Assembly: GCA_002491195.1 (NCBI GenBank)
Contig: DKVL01000114.1
Coordinates: 55,741-111,884 of the forward strand
DNA from: Lachnospiraceae bacterium UBA7179
GTDB taxonomy: Bacteria; Bacillota; Clostridia; Lachnospirales; Lachnospiraceae
Length of the DNA stretch: 56,144 nucleotides
Direction of reading: 5' to 3'
The notes under the pieces were generated by a model, which was not told where the DNA came from, ran no database searches, and saw nothing but the letters and a program-made list of their open reading frames with translations. Positions 1 through 5,664 of this stretch are shown here, one piece after another. The translations under genes were made by a program, and so were the position numbers. The first letter of the stretch is position 1. Every line of letters starts with the position of its first letter.

Positions 1-2
1 AG

Positions 3-62
3 CCCGCTACGCCTGCGTTTTTTGACATACATCCTCGAAGAAATATCCTGCGCAATTTTTGC
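3..62. repeat. Diverged dispersed repeat, copy 1
   Basis: This stretch reads CCCGCTACGCCTGCGTTTTT, then a gap, then GAAGAAATATCCTGCGCAA. A clearly related but diverged copy lies at about 52743-52816 (CCCGCTATGACTACGTTTTT ... GAAGAAATATCCTGAGCAA). Neither copy carries a convincing gene. From 77 to 102 a small hairpin follows, with GTTACTG pairing with CAGTAAC. The rest of 63-210 shows nothing recognisable except a ribosome-binding-like GGAGG just before the pseudogene. Confidence 0.5.
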
Positions 63-210
63 ATGGATTTTTGCCTGTTACTGGAACGGAGTGAACAGTA
101 ACCAATATCGGGCAGGATATAGAGCTGGAGGCAATCATTGTATTGTGAAAAAAACGGGTATCGTGTATACTGATAATGAGTGAAGAGTAATTTCGGATAG
201 AAGGAGGGCG

Positions 211-412
211 CCATATGATGATGCACCCGAACGTTTTTATCATGGCTTTGTGTTGGGACTGATGGTGGAACTTGCTGGAAGATTTGAGATCACATCGAAC
301 AGGGAAAGCGGTTTTGGGCGTTATGATGTCATGCTGACGCCGATGGGTTTTCCCGGAGCGGATCAGAAAGTATGGGTTTGCATTTCAGGGCAAGGAGTGC
401 CTGATCGGATAG
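211..412 (+). pseudogene. Remnant of AAA-ATPase / PD-(D/E)XK nuclease family protein (C-terminal part, internally deleted)
   Basis: The frame read through 223-345 gives APERFYHGFVLGLMVELAG, then EITSNRESGFGRYDVML. This is the hallmark C-terminal block of the AAA-ATPase-like plus PD-(D/E)XK nuclease proteins (PF09820 with DUF1703) that are abundant in Lachnospiraceae. The expected continuation with the catalytic E-x-K strand is missing. About 345 the frame shifts, and the +1 frame reads PERIRKYGFAFQGKECLIG and stops at 410-412, which matches the usual extreme C-terminus of the family. The middle of the nuclease domain has therefore been deleted with a frame change, and the N-terminal ATPase half is absent. 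A possible start at 250 gives a 60-residue ORF that runs into the next gene and is very unlikely to be functional. Family assignment is from memory of the motif. Confidence 0.7.
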
Positions 413-437
413 ATCGGATCGAGGAGGAATGATTTCT

Positions 438-1124
438 GTGGAAGGTGCCATTTTACTATTGGAAGATGAGGAGAGCGTAAACCGCGGCGTTCGTTTTACG
501 TTGGAAAAAGCGGGGTATCAGGTGTATGCATGTGGCAGTATCCGCGAGGCGGAGCAGGTGCTGGAGGTGCATCGGCCGCAGATGATGATCTGTGACCTGA
601 CGCTGCCAGATGGTAATGGACTGGACTTTATAAGGAAAGTGCGGGAGACGCAGAGAGATATCTATATCTTGTGTCTGACTGCATTGGACAGTGAGACAGA
701 CTATGTGATGGGATACAGCGCCGGGGCGGATGATTATGTGGCAAAGCCGTTTTCTTTATCTGTACTGACTTTGAAAGTACAGGCGTATTTTGGGCGAAAT
801 AAAAAAGCGGCGAACACCCCAATTTCTTTTGGAAAGATTCGTGTCAGTATGAGTGAGATGCGCGCCTGGAGAGCGGACGAAGAGCTCTTTTTCACGAAGA
901 CCGAGTGGAAGCTGTTGATGCTGTTTCTGCAGAATCCGAACCAGATTTTGTCCAAGAATCAGATTCTGGAGTCTCTCTTTGATGCGGAGGGAGATTTCGT
1001 GGAGGAGAATACGATCGCGGTCATGATCCGCCGCCTGCGCGAGAAAATGGAGGAGGACCCGGCAAAACCGCAGTACATTAAGAATGTCCGGGGCATGGGG
1101 TATATTTTGCATGATTCAGATTAA
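438..1124 (+). CDS. OmpR/PhoB-family response regulator
   Basis: Two-component response regulator that should bind DNA and control transcription after phosphorylation. The receiver domain occupies roughly residues 1-115. Counting from the alternative ATG at 429, it shows an acidic pocket EDE at 12-14, phospho-acceptor Asp56 in CDLTLPDGNG, Thr84 and Lys106 in AKPF. The C-terminal winged helix (about 130-231) ends with the typical NVRGMGYIL. The ATG at 429 lies only one base from the GAGGAGG ribosome binding site. The in-frame GTG at 438 has normal spacing and is preferred, giving 228 residues. It probably pairs with the kinase at 2540-4099 and controls the ABC transporter at 4990-8156, as in Bce-like or Vra-like modules, although two other genes now lie between regulator and kinase. 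Confidence 0.9.
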   Translation: MEGAILLLEDEESVNRGVRFTLEKAGYQVYACGSIREAEQVLEVHRPQMMICDLTLPDGNGLDFIRKVRETQRDIYILCLTALDSETDYVMGYSAGADDYVAKPFSLSVLTLKVQAYFGRNKKAANTPISFGKIRVSMSEMRAWRADEELFFTKTEWKLLMLFLQNPNQILSKNQILESLFDAEGDFVEENTIAVMIRRLREKMEEDPAKPQYIKNVRGMGYILHDSD

Positions 1125-1149
1125 ACGGAAGTTATCATTTTCAGGCTGA
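1111..1149 (+). pseudogene. Possible vestigial start of a sensor kinase gene overlapping the regulator
   Basis: An ATG at 1111 overlaps the end of the regulator gene and opens a 12-codon frame, MIQIKRKLSFSG, before a TGA at 1147-1149. Sensor kinases in such operons often begin with a similar basic stretch overlapping the regulator stop codon. This may therefore be the stump of the original kinase start, cut when the following DNA arrived. The evidence is only positional and compositional, and chance is a real alternative. Confidence 0.25.
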
Positions 1150-1178
1150 GAGCGGTATGTTAGGATGTCATTAGAAAT

Positions 1179-1250
1179 TATAGATGCCCGAATGGGCATG
1201 AACTTATCGCGATTGCGCAGCAATCATGGTATAATTTATAGATGCCCGAA
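1179..1250. repeat. Short direct repeat TATAGATGCCCGAA with hairpin
   Basis: The 14-mer TATAGATGCCCGAA occurs at 1179-1192 and again at 1237-1250. The first copy continues into ATGGGCAT, which makes a small perfect hairpin (ATGCCC-GAAT-GGGCAT). The pair flanks 44 bases and lies just upstream of the nucleotidyltransferase gene. It may mark a junction of acquired DNA or a regulatory site. Confidence 0.4.
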
Positions 1251-1297
1251 AAGATATATAGATTGTAGAGGGAAAGTAGACTATAGGAGAATAGAGA

Positions 1298-1684
1298 ATG
1301 TGCAAATTGGTGGAGATTGAGAACAATATCGGGGAGAAAATAACAGTAGCTGATATCAAGATGGATACAATCAAGCAGATTATCGAAATAGCAAAAATAT
1401 GTGAACAGATAGATTATATCTATTTGTTTGGATCGTCAATAGAAGAAAGGTGCACGGAAAAATCTGATATAGATCTTGCAATTATTAGCAATGTGACAGC
1501 ATCGAAATTATATAACAGAAGCAGCTATCGTAAATTCAAGGATAAATTGTATTCTATTGATGAGAATCAAGAATATGATAGACTGCAATTTAATTCTTTA
1601 AAGGCAATACGAAATAGTAAAGATCCTATATGTAAGGATATCACATTAAAAGGGAAACTAATGTATAAAAGGAAGGGGGTATAA
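1298..1684 (+). CDS. MNT-type nucleotidyltransferase domain protein
   Basis: A 128-residue protein with the minimal nucleotidyltransferase fold. The signature is YLFGSSIEERCTEKSDIDLA, that is G-S followed after ten residues by D-x-D, which binds the metal and nucleotide. Proteins of this size usually pair with a HEPN-domain toxin, which they can AMPylate. No complete HEPN gene follows here. A short frame starting at ATG 1686 (MYEHYLTKGFRR) could be the stump of one, but it soon loses any recognisable character. The codon use is AT-richer than that of neighbouring genes, and the gene sits inside what should be a contiguous regulator-kinase operon, which suggests insertion by transfer. The C-terminus is rich in lysine. 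Confidence 0.7.
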   Translation: MCKLVEIENNIGEKITVADIKMDTIKQIIEIAKICEQIDYIYLFGSSIEERCTEKSDIDLAIISNVTASKLYNRSSYRKFKDKLYSIDENQEYDRLQFNSLKAIRNSKDPICKDITLKGKLMYKRKGV

Positions 1685-1731
1685 TATGTATGAGCATTAT
1701 CTGACAAAAGGTTTCAGGAGGGGGGATTCTA

Positions 1732-2529
1732 ATGAGAAGATCAGGTATTGTAGTTCTGTTGCTGTCCGTTCTGTTCTGCTGCTCCCTGTCGGGGTGTGCA
1801 GATTTCATCAAAAGTGAGGAAATGGACAAGGAGGTTGTGAATTTCATTGAGGCATTAAACGAGGATGATGCTGACCGGATCTTTCAATCAATGTATCCAG
1901 ACGTTGTTACCCGGGAGGAATTTGACGAGTCCTATGAGGCTGTCCGCAAGCTCTGGGAAAAATCTGACGAGTACACCACAAAGCTGAATTCCATCAATAC
2001 CAGAAAGAACTATACGCAATCCGGGGATTTCCGCATCTGCCAGGCACAGTACTATGTCTATACGCAGGCGCAGGATTATACTATCACCTTTACCTATCGT
2101 TCTGATGACACCGGAGACGGGGTGTACCAGTTCAATCTCAATGTTGGCGCGGAACCTGTGCTGATCAGCGGAGGCTTTACAACTGCCAGGGAGAATTCCG
2201 CGTTTCAATGGGGGCTGCTGGTGTTTAGTGTCCTGTCCTATTTCTTTATTATTGCCACAGCCGTTGATATTCTCCGGAAACGTCCCCGGCTGTTTGGGGT
2301 GTGGCTGGCGGCATCGTTGACCTTTCTGGCATTCTGGATCCAGATTGTCCAGATTGCGCCTGCCAATATTCGTGTAGGTGGAAATGTGTGCTGGTTTGTT
2401 TTTTCTGCTTTCAAAATGTACAGCACTGGCGGCGGGAGGTGTGTTTTTGCCATTCCGGTGGGTGCCATTGTCTACTGGTGCCTGCGTAGAAAGCTGTTGT
2501 CTCAGAAGCTCATGACACCAAAAAGATAA
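1732..2529 (+). CDS. Putative lipoprotein with C-terminal membrane segments
   Basis: A 265-residue protein with a lipoprotein signal peptide: MRRSG, a hydrophobic stretch, then the lipobox LSGC with the modified cysteine at residue 22. Residues 25-145 form a soluble extracytoplasmic domain reminiscent of DUF4878/DUF3887-type NTF2-like domains (alternating helices and strands with FIEALNEDDADRIFQSMYP). About 160-255 contains three or four hydrophobic segments, so both ends are tied to the membrane. A strong AGGAGGGGGG site precedes the ATG. It lies ten bases before the sensor kinase gene and is probably co-transcribed with it, so a role in signal sensing is possible but unproven. Confidence 0.6.
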   Translation: MRRSGIVVLLLSVLFCCSLSGCADFIKSEEMDKEVVNFIEALNEDDADRIFQSMYPDVVTREEFDESYEAVRKLWEKSDEYTTKLNSINTRKNYTQSGDFRICQAQYYVYTQAQDYTITFTYRSDDTGDGVYQFNLNVGAEPVLISGGFTTARENSAFQWGLLVFSVLSYFFIIATAVDILRKRPRLFGVWLAASLTFLAFWIQIVQIAPANIRVGGNVCWFVFSAFKMYSTGGGRCVFAIPVGAIVYWCLRRKLLSQKLMTPKR

Positions 2530-2539
2530 CCGAACCTAT

Positions 2540-4099
2540 ATGAGAAAGAATATAAGAACGGATGGAAAAGAAAACAGACTATTTGTAAAGGCGGTATTCC
2601 TGTTGCCTGTGATGGCTTTGATGGCAGGGATTTTGATGTATTTTGCATGGTGCAGCTATGAGGAAAAGATGGAAATCCTGTATGTGACTTTGGAGCAGCA
2701 GAACACTGGCATGGAGTCGGTTGATATTGTGACAGGGCTGCTAAAAGGAGAGATTGTGACCGATGAGTCAGATGCGGAACAACAGTTAGCGCAATACGGA
2801 TTTCTAAAATCCTATGAAAACCATTATAAAAAATCCCTGTATCGCAGTTGGACTGTGATCAGCGTGATATTTTGGCTGCTTTATGTGGGATTTTTGACTC
2901 TTCTTTACGGGATGGACCAAAGGCAGAGATTGTTGCGGAAAAAAGAATTGCTATGGCTGCAGAGGCAGGTGACTGTGCTGCGGGATCGTGCGTCGGAAAG
3001 CTTTCAGCAGAGGGAGGAAAATGCTGCTGCAAATGTGGGGACAGTAATAACTGACGATTGTCTTACGGCAGATCAGACAGACAATAAAATGACACAGATG
3101 TCATTTGGCAGGAACAGGATGAATACGGCAGGTCAGACAGACAATAAGATGACACAGATGTCATTTGGCAGGAACAGGATGAATACGGCAGGTCAGACAG
3201 ACAATAAAATGACACAGATGTCATTTGACAGGAACAGGACAAAAAATGTCATTTGGCAGGAACAGGACGAGAATCTCTGCAGTGAATATTTGGATGACAG
3301 ACAGAACATACTGGAGAAATATGATGAGGACTTGGGGCGGTTTCTGCTGGAGTTTGCCGCACTCGCGGACAGCATCGCTCTGTTTTGCCGGCAGGCGGGG
3401 AGCGAGCGGGAGGAGACAAAGGCTCTTGTGACGGACATTTCCCATCAGCTGAAGACGCCGGTTGCAGCGCTCAAGACCAGCTTTGAGATCCTGCAGTCCG
3501 GAGGTTTGAGCGAGGCGGAGTATCAGGAGTTTCTCGAACGGTGCCATATTCAGATTTTGCGGCTTGAGGAACTGGTCGCGGCGTTAGTCAATATTTCCCG
3601 TATGGAGACAGGAATGATTGCAATTAAAAAGGTGGAGCGGAATCTGTTTGATACGATCCTGCTTGCAGTAAACCGCATTTATCCAAAGTCCGAGGAGAAA
3701 GGAATTTCGATTGAGCTGGAAGCGGAGGAGGAATTGCGGCAGGTCAAGGTTCTTCATGATCCCAAGTGGTTGTGCGAGGCGTTTTTGAACGTGCTGGAAA
3801 ACGCGGTGAAATACAGTGCAGGACAGACGAAGATCACGATCCGTATGATCAGGATGAATGTTTATCTGCGCATTGAGATTGAGGATGAGGGCATCGGGAT
3901 TCCGAGGAAGGAGTGGAACAGGATCTTTCAGCGGTTTTACAGGGGCAGGGCGCGCGAAGTGCAGGAAGCGTCCGGCTCTGGCGTAGGGCTCTATCTGGCG
4001 CGTGAAATCGTGACAAGACATGAGGGGACGCTCGTGGTGTCGGCCCCGCGTCATCAGAAGCAGGGGAGCTGCTTTGTGTTTCAGATTCCATGTTTGTAG
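2540..4099 (+). CDS. Membrane sensor histidine kinase
   Basis: A 519-residue kinase partner of the regulator at 438-1124. Membrane segments lie near residues 15-36 and 101-124, with an extracytoplasmic loop of about 65 residues. The phospho-acceptor helix contains SHQLKTPVAAL with His302. The catalytic domain follows, with an N box (NVLENAVKY), a G1 box (DEGIGIP) and a G2 box (GSGVGLYLAREI). Between the second membrane segment and the His helix is an unusual insertion of three in-frame 20-residue repeats (about 176-233). The ribosome binding site is weak (AAAGATAACC). The length, about 100-150 residues more than simple kinases of this kind, is mostly due to the linker. It probably senses envelope stress or a peptide antibiotic, which is inferred from the adjacent ABC transporter. 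Confidence 0.85.
   Translation: MRKNIRTDGKENRLFVKAVFLLPVMALMAGILMYFAWCSYEEKMEILYVTLEQQNTGMESVDIVTGLLKGEIVTDESDAEQQLAQYGFLKSYENHYKKSLYRSWTVISVIFWLLYVGFLTLLYGMDQRQRLLRKKELLWLQRQVTVLRDRASESFQQREENAAANVGTVITDDCLTADQTDNKMTQMSFGRNRMNTAGQTDNKMTQMSFGRNRMNTAGQTDNKMTQMSFDRNRTKNVIWQEQDENLCSEYLDDRQNILEKYDEDLGRFLLEFAALADSIALFCRQAGSEREETKALVTDISHQLKTPVAALKTSFEILQSGGLSEAEYQEFLERCHIQILRLEELVAALVNISRMETGMIAIKKVERNLFDTILLAVNRIYPKSEEKGISIELEAEEELRQVKVLHDPKWLCEAFLNVLENAVKYSAGQTKITIRMIRMNVYLRIEIEDEGIGIPRKEWNRIFQRFYRGRAREVQEASGSGVGLYLAREIVTRHEGTLVVSAPRHQKQGSCFVFQIPCL
3065..3268 (+). repeat. In-frame 60-bp tandem repeat with internal palindrome, in the kinase linker
   Basis: Three units of exactly 60 bases run from about 3065 to 3240. 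Each encodes a version of GQTDNKMTQMSFGRNRMNTA. A fourth partial unit (ATGTCATTTGGCAGGAACAG) follows at 3246-3268. Each unit contains the inverted repeat AATGAC-ACAGAT-GTCATT (AAGATGAC in the second copy). The copies differ at only a few bases, so the expansion is recent. It does not interrupt the reading frame. Confidence 0.9.
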
Positions 4100-4144
4100 G
4101 TGATTTATGTCGATTAAAAAATTTTGAAAACAAGTGCAAATATA

Positions 4145-4173
4145 TTGACTTAGTAATGATTTGATAGTATGTT
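4145..4173 (+). promoter_or_regulatory. Candidate sigma-A promoter for the toxin-antitoxin pair
   Basis: TTGACT at 4145-4150 and TATGTT at 4168-4173 are separated by 17 bases. The site lies about 80 bases upstream of the antitoxin start, in an AT-rich gap after the kinase gene. Confidence 0.45.
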
Positions 4174-4252
4174 TATGATAGAAGTTTTACAGATTATTGC
4201 AATATAGAGTGTCAGTGAACATTTTGGAACTGGCACAGTGAGGAAAAAGGAT

Positions 4253-4552
4253 ATGGCAAGTACGATACAAGTCAGGGTTGACGATGAATTGAAAATGAAA
4301 TCCGACAGATTATTTAAGGATTTGGGCACGGATACAACAGCTGCAATTAGGATGTTTTTGACGCAGGCTGTTGCTAATAATGGTTTTCCATTTGAAATTA
4401 AAAAGAAGAACGGGAAATACAATCCCTATGAGACAATGACAGAGGAAGAGATGCTTGCGAAACTGGAAGTTTCAAGAGAGCATATAAAGCAGGGAAGGTG
4501 TAGGGATGCTGATGAAGTCATTTCTGATATGAGGGAAAAGTATGGATTATGA
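4253..4552 (+). CDS. RelB/DinJ-family antitoxin
   Basis: A 99-residue antitoxin. The N-terminal ribbon-helix-helix domain reads STIQVRVDDELKMKSD, followed by TTAAIRMFLTQAVANNGFPFE, split here as the typical DinJ helix and the loop ending in GFPF. It binds its own promoter and, through the C-terminal tail (about 55-99), neutralises the toxin encoded next. The ATG at 4253 is preferred over the GTG at 4238 because the protein then starts like other DinJ proteins and GAGG lies nine bases upstream. The gene overlaps the toxin gene by 11 bases, the usual arrangement for coupled translation. Confidence 0.85.
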   Translation: MASTIQVRVDDELKMKSDRLFKDLGTDTTAAIRMFLTQAVANNGFPFEIKKKNGKYNPYETMTEEEMLAKLEVSREHIKQGRCRDADEVISDMREKYGL

Positions 4553-4856
4553 GATACTGGTATCAGAAGATGCAGAAAGAGATTTGGATCGTTTTATCCG
4601 ATACCTTCTTTTCGAGAAAGAGAACGAACAGGCAGCAAGAAATCTACTGGACGATTTTGAGATGACAAAGCAGAGTCTGGCCTATGTAGCAGGTAGTTTA
4701 AAAGATTGTATGAATCCGAGACTGAGAGAACAGGGGTATAAAAGAATCAACTTTATGGCACATCGGTATTTTATGTTGTATCGAATAGAGGGAAACAAGG
4801 CCATTATTGATAATATATTTCATGATTTGCAGGATTATGAAAACAGGCTCTGTTAA
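4542..4856 (+). CDS. RelE/ParE-family toxin
   Basis: A 104-residue toxin of the RelE/ParE superfamily. It has an N-terminal helical pair (SEDAERDLDRFIRYL), a central NPRLREQGYKRINF and the strand HRYFMLYRIEGNKAIIDNI with HDLQDYENRL at the end, matching the compact beta-sheet core of these toxins. It could be a ribosome-dependent mRNA interferase or a gyrase poison, and the sequence alone does not decide. The order antitoxin-toxin with an 11-base overlap and a terminator just downstream make this a self-contained cassette. It sits between the kinase and the ABC transporter genes. Confidence 0.85.
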   Translation: MDYEILVSEDAERDLDRFIRYLLFEKENEQAARNLLDDFEMTKQSLAYVAGSLKDCMNPRLREQGYKRINFMAHRYFMLYRIEGNKAIIDNIFHDLQDYENRLC

Positions 4857-4890
4857 TATTTTTGATCAAATCATTATTAGAATTGGAAGG

Positions 4891-4922
4891 AAAGTCTTAC
4901 AAAATTGTAAGACTTTTTTTCA
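4891..4922 (+). terminator. Rho-independent terminator after the toxin gene
   Basis: AAAGTCTTAC at 4891-4900 pairs perfectly with GTAAGACTTT at 4907-4916 across a six-base loop, and a T run follows. It separates the toxin-antitoxin transcript from the ABC transporter genes. Confidence 0.9.
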
Positions 4923-4989
4923 TGTTTGAAAGCAGATTGAAAGAAAACTGTGAGATAATAACAGAAGATGGTAAAAGGAGGCTTTTTTG

Positions 4990-5664
4990 ATGAATACGAT
5001 TTTGAGGACAGAGCATTTATGCAAATACTATGGTTCGGGTGAGAATGAAGTGCGGGCGGTGGATGACAGCAATATCGTCATTGAGCGGGGGGAGTTTGTG
5101 GCGATTATGGGAAAGTCCGGATCTGGGAAGAGCACGCTGTTACATATGCTGGGCGGTCTGGATTATCCGACGCGGGGGAAAGTGTATGTGGGTGACATGG
5201 ATCTCTTTTCGCTGAAAGAGGATGCGCTTGCCATCTTTCGCAGGCGGAAGATGGGATTTGTCTTTCAGGCGTTTAATCTGGTTTCGGCCATCAATGTGTG
5301 GGAGAATATCGTGCTTCCGCTCGGGCTTGACGGACAGAAGGTCGATATGGCTTTTGCACAGGATATCGTGAGTACGCTGGGGCTGGATGAGAAAGTGCAC
5401 AATCTGCCAAATACATTGTCAGGCGGTCAGCAGCAGCGCGTGGCAATCGCGAGGGCGCTGGTGACAAGACCGGATATCGTATTTGCGGACGAACCGACAG
5501 GAAATCTTGACTCGAGGACGAGTGATGAGGTGATCGGGCTGATGAAAATGTCTGCGCAAAAGTACGGACAGACACTTGTGATGATCACGCATGATGAGGA
5601 TATCGCACAACTGGCCGACCGGATCATGGTCATTGAGGATGGAAAGGTGGGTGAGATGCGCTGA
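4990..5664 (+). CDS. ABC transporter ATP-binding protein (MacB/LolD/BceA type)
   Basis: A 224-residue ATPase that powers the permease encoded next. Walker A is GKSGSGKST, the Q loop is in FVFQAFNL, the signature is LSGGQQQRVAIARAL and Walker B is PDIVFADEPTGNLDS, followed by the H loop VMITHD. The ATG at 4990 is chosen because GGAGG at 4977-4981 is ideally spaced; a TTG three bases upstream is less likely. The gene overlaps the permease start at TGATG. In many Firmicutes such pairs are induced by the adjacent two-component system and confer resistance to cell-envelope-targeting peptides, which is the inferred role here. Confidence 0.92.
   Translation: MNTILRTEHLCKYYGSGENEVRAVDDSNIVIERGEFVAIMGKSGSGKSTLLHMLGGLDYPTRGKVYVGDMDLFSLKEDALAIFRRRKMGFVFQAFNLVSAINVWENIVLPLGLDGQKVDMAFAQDIVSTLGLDEKVHNLPNTLSGGQQQRVAIARALVTRPDIVFADEPTGNLDSRTSDEVIGLMKMSAQKYGQTLVMITHDEDIAQLADRIMVIEDGKVGEMR

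Noticed and set aside
7..243. 78-residue minus-strand open frame at the left edge
   Set aside because: It has no recognisable pattern or binding site and crosses the repeat and the nuclease remnant.
3065..3268. Possible CRISPR array from regular 60-base repeats
   Set aside because: The repeats are contiguous without unique spacers and are coding, in frame with a sensor kinase.
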